Source of the DNA: Leifsonia sp. AG29
GTDB lineage: Bacteria; Actinomycetota; Actinomycetes; Actinomycetales; Microbacteriaceae
DNA length: 64,000 nucleotides
Reading direction: 5' to 3'
Assembly: GCF_009765225.1 (NCBI RefSeq)
Contig: NZ_VMSF01000001.1
Coordinates: forward strand, 372,001-436,000
Shown here: in pieces, positions 1 through 8,284 of the stretch
Numbering within the stretch: position 1 is the first letter of the stretch
Layout of the letters: each line of letters starts with the position of its first letter
Notes under the pieces: generated by a model
Told to the model about the DNA's origin: nothing
What the model saw: the letters and a program-made list of their open reading frames with translations, nothing else
The model's database searches: none
Made by a program: the position numbers and the translations under genes

Positions 1-46
1 CCGCCAGGGGTCGGGTGTCGACGTGAGTGGGCAGGGTGAAGGACAT
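1..46 (-). CDS. Partial unknown CDS, N-terminus only
   Basis: The first 15 codons of a leftward gene that runs off the left edge; the visible protein begins MSFTLPTHVDTRPLA. The ATG is preceded by AAGGAG with a 6-nt spacer, a strong ribosome binding site, so this is very likely a real start. It lies 28 nt downstream of the MFS gene on the same strand and is probably co-transcribed with it under the TetR operator. The fragment is too short to assign a family. Confidence 0.6.
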   Translation of the reverse strand, partial: MSFTLPTHVDTRPLA

Positions 47-74
47 GGTTGTCTCCTTAAAGGTTGCGAGAGGG

Positions 75-1307
75 TCAGAGCGAGGGGGTCGATCCGAGCA
101 CAGCGCGGAGGGAGCCGGTCGTGGTGGCGACCGCGGTCCGGCGCTTCCGGGCCGGACGGAGGTTGGTGATGAGTGCGGGGATCGCCGCCACCACGAGCGC
201 TGCGCCGTAGATGAGGGTCGTCGTCTTGAGGCCGAGCGTCGTGGTGAGTGCGCCTGCGGCGACGGCCGGGACGCTGAACCCCAGGTAGCAGATGACGTAG
301 ACCGCCGAGAACATGCCGGCGCGCTCGTGGGGTGCGGCGAGCGGCAGGGTGACCCGTAGCGACCCGGAGTAGCCGCTGCCGAAACCGCATCCCGCCACCA
401 TCGTCCCGACGAAGTACAAGAGCGCGGAGCCGGAGACCACGGCGAGTGCGGTGACCGATACGCCGGTGACAAGGCAGGTGACCCCGACCAGCATGGTGGT
501 CCGGTCAGACCACCGCCGCGCGAACACGGTGATCGCGGCCGGGAAGAACAGGGCGAACAGCGCGAGACCGCCGATGATGACCGCCGGATTGTGGGTGAGT
601 GAACGAGTGATCGAAGGTCCGAGCGAGAGGTAGAACCCGCCGAGCGCCCACGTCGCGGCGCCGACCGGCATCGCCGTGGCGACCGTCTTCACGGCCGCAG
701 CAGGGATCCGGAGTCGCGGAACGAGCGATCGCGGTGTCCACGGCAGCGTGCCCCCGGTCTGCGGATGCATGGCGAGCGGGATTCCCAGCACCACCAGCAG
801 TGCCGCGATCGTGAGATAGACGACCTGCGCCGGTGCGGGGGCCAAGCCGACCAGGAGGGACGACCCGAGCGCGCCGCTCGAGAGCCCGACCGGTGAGGCG
901 AGGCTGTTCAGCAGCGATCCGGCCGGACGGTCCGGGTTCTCGAACGCCATAAGGGCGGACCCGGCTGCGCTCATCGTCGCCCCGGTGGCTACCCCTTGGA
1001 TGACGCGTGCGGCGATGAGGGCGGCAGGGGAGGCTGCACTTGCGAAGAGGAGCATGGCTGCGATCTCGAGGACGATCGCCACGATGAGCACCGGCCGCGT
1101 GCCGAGGTGATCGGCAAGAGAACCCGTGATCAGCAGGGTGATGAGGATGGCGGCTGCGTAGACGGCGAAGACTGCGGTGACAGCGATCGGCCCGAGTGCC
1201 CATTCGTGCGCGTACTGCGCGTAAAGCGGGGACGGCGCCGCAGATCCGCCGATGAACACGATAAGCACCGCAGCGTGCAACCAGAATGCCGCGTGGCGGC
1301 GTCTCAT
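75..1307 (-). CDS. MFS transporter, probable drug efflux permease
   Basis: A 410-residue, highly hydrophobic protein with about 12 predicted membrane segments, the usual size for a 12-TM major facilitator. After TM2 it has SLADHLGTRP, a variant of the MFS loop 2-3 motif (D-x-x-G-x-R). The substrate cannot be read from sequence. The ATG has GAGG 6 nt upstream. It is divergent from a TetR regulator, and the 98-bp gap holds a palindromic operator, the standard layout for an efflux pump derepressed by its substrate. Family call secure; role in drug or metabolite export is inference. Confidence 0.85.
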   Translation of the reverse strand: MRRRHAAFWLHAAVLIVFIGGSAAPSPLYAQYAHEWALGPIAVTAVFAVYAAAILITLLITGSLADHLGTRPVLIVAIVLEIAAMLLFASAASPAALIAARVIQGVATGATMSAAGSALMAFENPDRPAGSLLNSLASPVGLSSGALGSSLLVGLAPAPAQVVYLTIAALLVVLGIPLAMHPQTGGTLPWTPRSLVPRLRIPAAAVKTVATAMPVGAATWALGGFYLSLGPSITRSLTHNPAVIIGGLALFALFFPAAITVFARRWSDRTTMLVGVTCLVTGVSVTALAVVSGSALLYFVGTMVAGCGFGSGYSGSLRVTLPLAAPHERAGMFSAVYVICYLGFSVPAVAAGALTTTLGLKTTTLIYGAALVVAAIPALITNLRPARKRRTAVATTTGSLRAVLGSTPSL

Positions 1308-1335
1308 CTGAACCTCGATTCCTTAAAGCAAAAAC

Positions 1336-1380
1336 TGTGCGTTAAGGCATCCTAAACCTTAACGCACATTTTGTGCGTTA
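1336..1380. promoter_or_regulatory. TetR operator with three half-sites between MFS and tetR
   Basis: A perfect 12-bp inverted repeat, TGTGCGTTAAGG (1336-1347) and CCTTAACGCACA (1357-1368), with a 9-bp spacer, followed by a third half-site TGTGCGTTA (1372-1380). The second and third half-sites form another palindrome, TAACGCACA-TTT-TGTGCGTTA (1360-1380), which overlaps the -35 element of tetR. The arrangement implies binding by TetR dimers that represses both the efflux gene and tetR itself. Confidence 0.85.
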
Positions 1381-1399
1381 GTGAGAGGAACTCTAGAAT
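1371..1399 (+). promoter_or_regulatory. tetR promoter, probably leaderless
   Basis: TTGTGC (1371-1376), a 17-bp spacer, then TAGAAT (1394-1399). A start point 6-7 nt after the -10 would fall on the ATG at 1406, and there is no Shine-Dalgarno sequence in that gap, so the tetR mRNA is probably leaderless. The operator covers the -35. Confidence 0.65.
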
Positions 1400-1405
1400 C
1401 GATGC

Positions 1406-1975
1406 ATGGCCACCGCACCGACAGCCCGCCCGGGAGGCCGCAGCGCACGGATCCAGCTGGCGGTGCACTCGGCCGTGACTGAACTGCTCGAGGAGAACGG
1501 CGGGGACCGGACCGCCCTGTCCATTCCCGAGATCGCCAAGCGGGCAGGCGTCAACACCAGCACCATTTATCGTCGCTGGCGTGACCTCCAGGGATTACTG
1601 GCCGCGGTCGCGTCGAACTCGCTCGCTCGAGAGCAGGTGGAGGACACCGGGACCCTGGAAGGCGACTTGCTTGCCTGGTTCGTGCCCTACGTCGAAGAAT
1701 TCTCGACCGACCTCGGTCGGGAAGTGCTTCGCGACATGATCGCGGACAGGGATGTCACCACCGACTACTACGAGATTCTGCGCCGGCACATCGATGAGAT
1801 CCGGTCCCGGGCGATCGAGAGGGGCGAGACGCCTCCGCCCACCGATCGCGTGGTCGATGTGGTCGTCGCCCCGGTGATCTACCGGATCCTCTTCACGCAT
1901 GCCACCGAGGAGCAGCTCGACGTCCGCGACAAGATCGGTCGGCTCATCGGGGAGATCACGGACACTGCGGAGTGA
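1406..1975 (+). CDS. TetR family transcriptional regulator
   Basis: 189 residues. The N-terminal third is a typical TetR DNA-binding domain: IAKRAGVNTSTIYRRW (about residues 46-61) is the helix-turn-helix, with the conserved TIYRRW recognition-helix end. The rest is an alpha-helical ligand/dimerisation domain of the TetR_C type. Divergent from the MFS gene across the 45-bp operator described above, so it is almost certainly the local repressor of the pump and of itself. The ligand is unknown. Confidence 0.9.
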   Translation: MATAPTARPGGRSARIQLAVHSAVTELLEENGGDRTALSIPEIAKRAGVNTSTIYRRWRDLQGLLAAVASNSLAREQVEDTGTLEGDLLAWFVPYVEEFSTDLGREVLRDMIADRDVTTDYYEILRRHIDEIRSRAIERGETPPPTDRVVDVVVAPVIYRILFTHATEEQLDVRDKIGRLIGEITDTAE

Positions 1976-2005
1976 TCCGGCCCCTTCATCCGACTCCTTC
2001 AGGAC

Positions 2006-2227
2006 GTGCTCGCTCTCCCGCTCTACGACGCGGACACCTCGGACTCAGATGATCCAGTCCCGCGCTCAGTTCGGGCGGAGGGGGCGATCATCCCGTTCGT
2101 CGCGACGATCTTCGTGTACGTGGGAGCGCGCTCCATCAACCGTCAAGCGGAAGCCGAGGCGCGCGATCGCAGCGAGCGTGATCTCAGCAACATCCCGACG
2201 GAGAATCCCGAGATCCCGTTCGCTTGA
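2006..2227 (+). CDS. Doubtful small hypothetical protein
   Basis: A 73-codon GTG-initiated frame between tetR and the convergent FadR gene. It has one short hydrophobic stretch (AIIPFVATIFVYVG, about residues 29-42) followed by a charged tail, compatible with a single membrane anchor. AGGA sits only 1 nt before the GTG, too close for a normal ribosome binding site. I do not recognise it; it may be a real small membrane protein, a gene remnant, or noncoding sequence. It is the only candidate gene in this 256-nt gap. Confidence 0.25.
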   Translation: MLALPLYDADTSDSDDPVPRSVRAEGAIIPFVATIFVYVGARSINRQAEAEARDRSERDLSNIPTENPEIPFA

Positions 2228-2231
2228 TCGA

Positions 2232-3026
2232 TCAGGCCCGCGGTCTCTCCGCGGCGGAGTGGCGCACCTCGGGCAGGGTAGCGACGAGGATGTCGGCAGC
2301 GTCTGTCTGGTCGAGAGCTTCGCGCCGGGTCTGGTCCAGGTAGCTGACGTGGCCTTGGAACGCGGCCCGCGCGGCGTCGGGGTCGCCGTCCCGGATTGCG
2401 AGGTAGATCGCCTCGTGCTGGTTCGTGACCGACTCGCGGTCCAGGTACTCCACGAATACCGAGTTCGTCGCCGGTCGCGCCAGGTGCACGGACGTCATCG
2501 CGAGTTCGAGGATCTTGTTCTTGGCGGCTTTCGTGATCGCCGTGTGGAATTCGAGGTCGAGGTCGAGCCAGTCGGCGATGTCCATCTCGAGGTCCCGCGA
2601 CGCCTCCACGGGTCGACTGATCGCGGACAGATCCTCGTCTGTCCTCCGGCGGGCGGCCAGGTCGACGCACTGCATCTCGAGAACCCAGCGCGCTTCATCC
2701 ACGTCGTGGAGCGAGACATTGCCGGCACGGTACCAGAGCTGGATGGCGTCGCTCAGCTGCTCGGCGACTTCTTCGGCGTCCGGGATCGCCACGAAGGTGC
2801 CCCCGTTGCTCCCGCGCGCGGAGATCACGAGACCTGTTGCGGAGAGGAGCTTCAGCCCTTCGCGGGCGGTCGCGCGGGCCACGTCGAACGTGTCGGCGAG
2901 TTCCTGCTCAGTCGGCAGTCTCTCGCCCGGCTGCCAGACCCCCTGTGAGATCGCGTTGCGCAGTTGGCGCGCGATCTGCCCGGACGCGTCTTTGCGGCCC
3001 AGTTGCTCCGGCTGGAAATCGTTCAT
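2232..3026 (-). CDS. GntR/FadR family transcriptional regulator
   Basis: 264 residues. Residues ~10-80 are a GntR winged helix (ISQGVWQPGERLPTEQELAD, then VARATAREGLKLL); the C-terminal ~150 residues are an all-helical FCD ligand domain with metal-site candidates in DLDLEFH and NQHEAI and a late GHV histidine. The ATG has GGAGGG 6 nt upstream. A longer reading frame to 4259 exists but overlaps the ABC operon antisense and is rejected. Divergent from the ABC/amidase operon across 111 bp, so it most likely regulates that operon, with a carboxylate ligand as is usual for FCD proteins (inference). Confidence 0.88.
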   Translation of the reverse strand: MNDFQPEQLGRKDASGQIARQLRNAISQGVWQPGERLPTEQELADTFDVARATAREGLKLLSATGLVISARGSNGGTFVAIPDAEEVAEQLSDAIQLWYRAGNVSLHDVDEARWVLEMQCVDLAARRRTDEDLSAISRPVEASRDLEMDIADWLDLDLEFHTAITKAAKNKILELAMTSVHLARPATNSVFVEYLDRESVTNQHEAIYLAIRDGDPDAARAAFQGHVSYLDQTRREALDQTDAADILVATLPEVRHSAAERPRA

Positions 3027-3088
3027 GTCCCTCCCTCTCCCAGTCAATGGAAACACACCCTTTACAAGGTTCACACACCAAGGTAATA

Positions 3089-3115
3089 ATTCGTATGTTG
3101 AATGTTGGACAATGA
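3089..3115. promoter_or_regulatory. Candidate FadR-type operator upstream of ABC operon
   Basis: In the divergent promoter region, ATTC-GTATGTT-GAAT (3089-3103) is a small inverted repeat. It is followed by a sequence whose reverse strand reads TTGTCCAACAT, one base from the FadR-subfamily consensus TNGTNNNACNA. The two overlap the 30-50 nt upstream of the binding-protein start, where an operator would be expected. The motif is weak on its own. Confidence 0.35.
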
Positions 3116-3137
3116 AGTTCGTCAACAAGGAGAAACC

Positions 3138-4226
3138 ATGACCCGAACCCGTGCCATCGTCGCCGTCGCCGCTCTCGCGGTGCTGGGCGTCGCTCTCGCC
3201 GGCTGCTCTGCCCCTACCCCGGCCGCCACCCCCGCGGGTGCCCAGACCGCGGCGACCGCCAGCTCGGACGCGATGAAGCAGACTCTCGCCTACCTCGACG
3301 CCGGCCTGCCCGAACTCAAGGGCAAATCCGTGGCCTATCTCGCCGAATGCGCGGCCGCGAACTCCTACTGCCAGACGCGCCTGGCCGGCGCACAGGACAT
3401 GGCGAAGAAGGCCGGCGTGAAGCTGACCGTGTTCGACGCCAACTTCGACCCGAACACTCAGCTCAGCCAGGTCCAGGACGCCGTTCAACGCGGCTTCGAC
3501 GGCTTCGTGTTCTCCCCGGTCGCCTCGACGAGCGGGTGTTCGGACTGGAAGCTGCTCAAGGCGACCGGCAAGCCGGTCGCGACGATTAACAGTCCCATGT
3601 GCGGGAGTGCGGACTACACCGAGGGAACCGTCGGATTCGTCGGAATGCAGACCGAGTCGTTCTTCCAGGAGCACGTGGAGAACGCGTTCAAGAGCTGCAC
3701 GTCCCCGTGCAAAGCGGTCGCCGTGGGCGGTTACGTCGGCAGCGATCTGTTCACCCGCTGGCAGGACGCGATCACGGCGGCGGGCAAGAAGTACCCGAAA
3801 GTGACCGTGGTCGCCAACCAGCCGGGAAGCTTCGACCCCAAGACGGCGCTCGGCGTCGTGCAGGACGCTCTCTCGGCGCACCCCGACGTCACCCTCGTAC
3901 TCTCGTCGTGGGATGACATGACCCGGGGAGTCGAACAGGCCATCACCGCCGCCGGGAAGACTCCCGGCAAGGATGTGCGCATCTACTCGGTGGGCGGAAC
4001 GAAGGACGGCGTCGCGGCCGTCCAGGCCGGACGCTGGACCGAGACGAGCGTCCTCCTGCCGTACGAGGAGTCGGGCTACGGCATCGTCCAGCTCGCCCGC
4101 AAGCTCGAGACCGGTGCGGGCACGCCAGGATTCGCCTACCTCGCTCAGGCGCCCGCGGTCGTGAATGGACCGGGCTCGATCTTCGTGACCGCGGACAACG
4201 CGTCCAAGTTCTCCCCGGAGTACTGA
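3138..4226 (+). CDS. Sugar-type ABC transporter substrate-binding lipoprotein
   Basis: 362 residues. A short basic N-terminus, a hydrophobic core and the lipobox LAGC (about residues 20-23) mark a lipoprotein signal peptide. The rest resembles the RbsB/Peripla_BP_4 fold used by ribose-type importers. The ATG at 3138 was chosen because AAGGAG lies 7 nt upstream; an in-frame upstream start would add residues before the signal peptide. First gene of a five-gene operon; the ATPase gene starts 1 nt after its stop. Substrate unknown; the amidase and PxpA-like neighbours argue against a simple sugar. Confidence 0.88.
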   Translation: MTRTRAIVAVAALAVLGVALAGCSAPTPAATPAGAQTAATASSDAMKQTLAYLDAGLPELKGKSVAYLAECAAANSYCQTRLAGAQDMAKKAGVKLTVFDANFDPNTQLSQVQDAVQRGFDGFVFSPVASTSGCSDWKLLKATGKPVATINSPMCGSADYTEGTVGFVGMQTESFFQEHVENAFKSCTSPCKAVAVGGYVGSDLFTRWQDAITAAGKKYPKVTVVANQPGSFDPKTALGVVQDALSAHPDVTLVLSSWDDMTRGVEQAITAAGKTPGKDVRIYSVGGTKDGVAAVQAGRWTETSVLLPYEESGYGIVQLARKLETGAGTPGFAYLAQAPAVVNGPGSIFVTADNASKFSPEY

Positions 4227-4227
4227 G

Positions 4228-5748
4228 ATGACGGGACGCGATGAGCAGGGTCTCGTCATCGAGGGGCTCGCGAAGGCTTACCCGGGAGTCGTGGCGCTGG
4301 ACAAGGTCGACCTCGCGGTCGCGGCCGGGACGGTCCATGGTCTCGTCGGTGAGAACGGAGCGGGAAAATCCACTCTGATGAAGTGCGTTGCCGGAGCCGA
4401 GAAGCCGGATGCGGGCTCGGTCATCGTCGGCGGCCGCCGGGTCGAGGGAAGCGTGCACGACGCCGCCGAGGCCGGCGTCGCCATGATCTATCAGGAGCTC
4501 ACTATCGTGCCCGACCTCACAGCGCTCGAGAACGTCTTCCTGGGTGCGCTGCCGACCAGATTCGGCGTCGTCCGCCGGACGGAGGCTCGACGCGCGTATC
4601 GGAGGGTCGCCGCCGCCATCGGAGCGACGACGCGCCCGGGAACGCGGGCGGGTAGCCTCTCGACCAGCGCCCAACAGCAGCTGGAGATCATGAGGGCGAT
4701 CAGTCACGACAGGCGGGTTCTCATCCTGGACGAGCCGACCGCCTCCCTCGGCCCGGCGGACATCGAGCGCCTGCACACGGTCATCCGGTCGCTGCGCGAC
4801 CGCGGACTCGCCGTCGTCTATGTCTCGCACGACTTGGAGGCGGTCCTCGATGTCTGCGACGACGTGACCGTTCTCCGGGAGGGGCGCGTCGTCACGACGC
4901 GGCCGGCGAGCGAGTGGACCGCTCCAGAGCTGGTCGCCGCCATGGTCGGCGGGGTGCCGCTCGTCTCCGCGGGCGCGCCCCGGCACGAGGGCGGCGAGCG
5001 CCCGGAGCTCTTCCGGATCAGCGGCCTCCGGGCACCTGGCGTGGATGTCCCGTCGCTCGACGTGCGCCGCGGAGAGATCCTCGGCGTCGCGGGACTGGTC
5101 GGCTCCGGCCGGACCCGCATGCTCCGAGCGATCGCCGGCGCCGATCGGGTCGACCACGGTTCGATGATCCGTGAGGGTCGCGAGCGCCCCTGGCCCCGTC
5201 ATCCGCGCCAGGCGCTCCACGCCGGGGTGATGCTCGCCCCGGAGGACCGCAAGGGCCAGGGACTCGTCCTCGATCGCCCGTCGGCGTGGAACGTCGCCGT
5301 GGGCAGGTTCGCTCCGCGCGGCGCAGGCGCGCCTGTCACCGCCTCCCGGATCCGCCGCTGGGCTGGCCCGTTCGCCGAGTCGGTGGGCTTCGCCCCCGAC
5401 CGATTGACCGCCGCCGCCGGCACTCTGTCGGGAGGGAACCAGCAGAAGCTGCTGCTCGGGAGGCTTCTCGGGCGTGGCGTCAGTTGCCTCCTGCTGGACG
5501 AACCGACCCGGGGGATCGACGTGGGCGCGAAGGCGCAGATCTTCCGAACCATCCGGGACCTCGTCGACGCCGGTCACGCCGTCATCTGGTCGAGCAGCGA
5601 CCTCTCCGAAGTGGCGCAGCACAGCGACCGGATCGTCGTGGTCGCCGGCGGCCGGGTCGTGGCCGAACTGCCCAAGGGAGCGAGCGTCCCCGAGATCTTG
5701 GCGCACGCCTTCGCGGCGACCGCAACCACGGAAGGAGCAGCAGCGTGA
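4228..5748 (+). CDS. Ribose-type ABC transporter ATP-binding protein
   Basis: 506 residues with two tandem ABC domains, as in RbsA/MglA. Domain 1: Walker A GENGAGKST (from residue 41), signature LSTSAQQQ, Walker B LILDEPTASL. Domain 2: degenerate Walker A GLVGSGRTR, signature LSGGNQQK, Walker B LLLDEPTRGID. The degenerate second Walker A is normal for this family. Starts 1 nt after the binding-protein stop, and the permease GTG overlaps its stop codon, indicating translational coupling. It energises import for the permease and binding protein on either side. Confidence 0.92.
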   Translation: MTGRDEQGLVIEGLAKAYPGVVALDKVDLAVAAGTVHGLVGENGAGKSTLMKCVAGAEKPDAGSVIVGGRRVEGSVHDAAEAGVAMIYQELTIVPDLTALENVFLGALPTRFGVVRRTEARRAYRRVAAAIGATTRPGTRAGSLSTSAQQQLEIMRAISHDRRVLILDEPTASLGPADIERLHTVIRSLRDRGLAVVYVSHDLEAVLDVCDDVTVLREGRVVTTRPASEWTAPELVAAMVGGVPLVSAGAPRHEGGERPELFRISGLRAPGVDVPSLDVRRGEILGVAGLVGSGRTRMLRAIAGADRVDHGSMIREGRERPWPRHPRQALHAGVMLAPEDRKGQGLVLDRPSAWNVAVGRFAPRGAGAPVTASRIRRWAGPFAESVGFAPDRLTAAAGTLSGGNQQKLLLGRLLGRGVSCLLLDEPTRGIDVGAKAQIFRTIRDLVDAGHAVIWSSSDLSEVAQHSDRIVVVAGGRVVAELPKGASVPEILAHAFAATATTEGAAA

Positions 5749-6797
5749 CCGCTTCCACGATGAATGCGCTCGGCCCGCGTCGTTCCCGCGTGTCGGCCCT
5801 GATCGGCCGGCTGCGCTCAGCCGGCGTCGCCGTCGCACTGCTCGTCCTCGTCGTCGTCGTGGCGGTGGCGCAGCCGAACTTCCTCGCGTACGGCAACGTG
5901 ACGAACATCCTCAGCCAGTGGGCACCGGTGGCCATCATGGGCGTCGGCATGACCTACGTGGTCATCACGGGAGGCTTCGACCTCTCGGTGGCGTCGATCT
6001 ACTCGCTCAGCGCCGTCGTCGCGGCGGCGGTGGGCCGCACCCAGGCGCCGATCGTCGCCTTCGCGCTCGCGCTGGTGGTCGGGCTCGTGGCGGGACTGCT
6101 CAACGGGGCGGTCGTCACCGTTCTGCGGGTCAACCCGTTCATCGCGACGTTGGGCAGCTCCCTGGTCCTGTCAGGAATAGCGCTGGTCCTGACGGGCAAT
6201 CGGCCTTTCGTCGTCGACTTCGCACCGTTCGGCACACTGGGCACGGGCCGGCTCGCGGGGATCCCGTATTCGGGCTTGCTCGCCATCGGGCTGATGATCC
6301 TCGGCGGCCTCGTACTCGCCTATACCGCCTACGGGCATTCCGTGTACGCGGTCGGGGGCAACTCCGAGGCCAGCCGGCTCGCGGGAATCCGGGTCGGTGC
6401 GGTGACCGCCAGCACGTATGCGGTTTCCGGGTTCTGCGCGGGTGTGGCGGGAGTCATCACCGCGTCCCAGCTGAGCTCCGCGCAGGCGAACCTCAACCCG
6501 AATCTCGTGTTCGACGTGCTGACGGTCGTCATCGTCGGGGGCACTTCACTCAGTGGGGGCCGAGGGGCGATCTGGCGAACGGCGGTCGGGGTCGGGATCC
6601 TCGCCACCCTCCAGAACGGCTTCAACCTGCTCGACATCGACCCGTACTTCCAGAACATCATCAAGGGCGTCATCATCATCGCCGCCCTCGCCTCCGTGCG
6701 GGTGGTGCGCCGCCGCCGCTCCGCCTCCTCCACAGAACCGCTGAAGCGACGCCTCCCGGTCGTCGCCACGACGAAGAAGGAACAGAAGGAATCATGA
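5745..6797 (+). CDS. Ribose-type ABC transporter permease
   Basis: 350 residues, about 8-10 hydrophobic segments, with the BPD_transp_2 hallmarks ITGGFDLSVASI near residue 70 and GGTSLSGGRGAIW in the C-terminal half. The GTG at 5745 is chosen because GAAGGAG lies 7 nt upstream and it overlaps the ATPase stop (GTGA); the ATG at 5760 has no such site. Its own stop overlaps the amidase ATG. One permease gene only, so the channel is presumably a homodimer. Confidence 0.9.
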   Translation: MTASTMNALGPRRSRVSALIGRLRSAGVAVALLVLVVVVAVAQPNFLAYGNVTNILSQWAPVAIMGVGMTYVVITGGFDLSVASIYSLSAVVAAAVGRTQAPIVAFALALVVGLVAGLLNGAVVTVLRVNPFIATLGSSLVLSGIALVLTGNRPFVVDFAPFGTLGTGRLAGIPYSGLLAIGLMILGGLVLAYTAYGHSVYAVGGNSEASRLAGIRVGAVTASTYAVSGFCAGVAGVITASQLSSAQANLNPNLVFDVLTVVIVGGTSLSGGRGAIWRTAVGVGILATLQNGFNLLDIDPYFQNIIKGVIIIAALASVRVVRRRRSASSTEPLKRRLPVVATTKKEQKES

Positions 6798-8278
6798 CCA
6801 TCGCCTTGCCGCTCGAAGACCTGTCGATCGCCGCCGTCCACGACGCGTACCGATCGGGAGCGTTCACCGCTGAAGAGCTCATCGCCGCCTATCTCGACCG
6901 GATCGAGCACCTCGACCGTTCCGGACCGGAGCTGAACTCGCTGATCTCCGTCTCGGAGACGGCGCTCGACCAGGCCAGGCGCCTCGATGCCGCACTCGCC
7001 GAGACCGGCGAGCTCGTCGGGCGCCTCCACGGGATCCCGGTGGTCGTCAAAGACCAGATCGAGACCGCCGACCTGCCGACCAGCTTCGGCAGCGTCGCCT
7101 CGGGGGACTACCGGCCCGAGCGGGACGCGACGGCGATCGCCCGGCTGCGGGATGCCGGAGCGATCATCCTCGGGAAGACCACGATGCCAGACTTCGCGAC
7201 CTCCTGGTTCTCGACGTCATCCCGCAGCGGCCTCACCAAGAACCCGTATGACCTGGCACGCGACCCCGGCGGCTCCTCGAGCGGGACGGCGGCGGCCGTC
7301 GCCGCCAACCTGTCGCTGGTCGGGATCGGCGAGGACACGGGTGGGTCGATTCGCCTGCCCGCGTCCTTCTGCGGGCTCGTCGGACTCCGGGTGACCCCGG
7401 GCTTGATCTCACGGGCCGGGATGTCCTCGCTCGTGAAGCCGCAGGACACTTCGGGTCCGATGACCCGGACCGTCGAGGACGCAGCTCGGCTGCTCGACGT
7501 GCTCGTCGGGTACGACCCCGCCGACGAGTACACCGCGGCGGTCGTGGTCGCGGGGGAGGGGCGCCCCTACGTCGACAGCGTCAGCGGCGCCTCCGTGGCC
7601 GGCAAGCGGATCGGCGTGCTCCGGCAGGCGTTCGGCGACCCCGCCGACCCTGACGGCGCGCGCGTCAACGAAACCGTGGAGCGGGCTCTCGACGCCCTAG
7701 CCCGAGCGGGAGCGGAGCTCATCGACATCGAGATCGACGACCTCGACGAGCAGGTCGGGTTCACCTCCCTCTATACGACCCGGTCCCAGCAGGACATGAA
7801 CGAGTTCGTCGCGGCGCGACCGGGCCTCGGCATCCCCTCCATGCGCTACCTGATCGAGGAGGGGAAGTACCACGAGAAGCTCGACCTCCTGGAGGGCATC
7901 GTCGCCGGCCCCCTGAACCCGACCGATGATCCCCACTATGTCGAACGCGTCCTGGCCCAGACCGCTTTCCAGCGCCAGGTCCTCGGGATCATGGCCCGGA
8001 ACGACCTCGACGCGATCGCCTTCCCTGACTCGAAGCTGCCGGCGCCGACGCACGAGGACATCTTCGCCGACCGGTGGACCTGCCTCACCTACCCGACGAA
8101 CACGGTCATCGCCTCCCAGCTGCTGTTCCCGGCGATCACGGTGCCCGCGGGCCTCACCGGCGACGGGCTGCCCGTCGGGCTCGAGCTGATGGCAGCCCCG
8201 TACGCGGAGCGTCCGCTGCTCGAGGTCGCGGCCGGCGTGGAGAGCGTCCTGCAGGGCCGGCACGCGCCGCAGCTCTGA
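6794..8278 (+). CDS. Amidase signature family hydrolase
   Basis: 494 residues, the usual size. The Ser-cisSer-Lys triad is visible: Lys86 in VVVKDQIE, the cis-Ser within GGSSSG (160-164), and nucleophile Ser185 in EDTGGSIRLP. It hydrolyses a C-N amide bond; the family includes glutamyl-tRNA amidotransferase A, but no gatB/gatC is adjacent, so a catabolic amidase is more likely. The ATG overlaps the permease stop, tying it to uptake. No signal peptide is visible, so it should act on the imported substrate in the cytoplasm. Confidence 0.9.
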   Translation: MTIALPLEDLSIAAVHDAYRSGAFTAEELIAAYLDRIEHLDRSGPELNSLISVSETALDQARRLDAALAETGELVGRLHGIPVVVKDQIETADLPTSFGSVASGDYRPERDATAIARLRDAGAIILGKTTMPDFATSWFSTSSRSGLTKNPYDLARDPGGSSSGTAAAVAANLSLVGIGEDTGGSIRLPASFCGLVGLRVTPGLISRAGMSSLVKPQDTSGPMTRTVEDAARLLDVLVGYDPADEYTAAVVVAGEGRPYVDSVSGASVAGKRIGVLRQAFGDPADPDGARVNETVERALDALARAGAELIDIEIDDLDEQVGFTSLYTTRSQQDMNEFVAARPGLGIPSMRYLIEEGKYHEKLDLLEGIVAGPLNPTDDPHYVERVLAQTAFQRQVLGIMARNDLDAIAFPDSKLPAPTHEDIFADRWTCLTYPTNTVIASQLLFPAITVPAGLTGDGLPVGLELMAAPYAERPLLEVAAGVESVLQGRHAPQL

Positions 8279-8284
8279 CGCGCC

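Noticed and set aside
3027-4259. Upstream extension of the FadR reading frame
   Set aside because: The FadR protein starts naturally at 3026 with a strong ribosome binding site; the extension is antisense to the binding protein and non-conserved.
3943-5838. Long antisense frame opposite the ABC ATPase and permease genes
   Set aside because: Typical high-GC shadow: no ribosome binding site, arginine-rich, no family resemblance, and it lies opposite clearly conserved genes.
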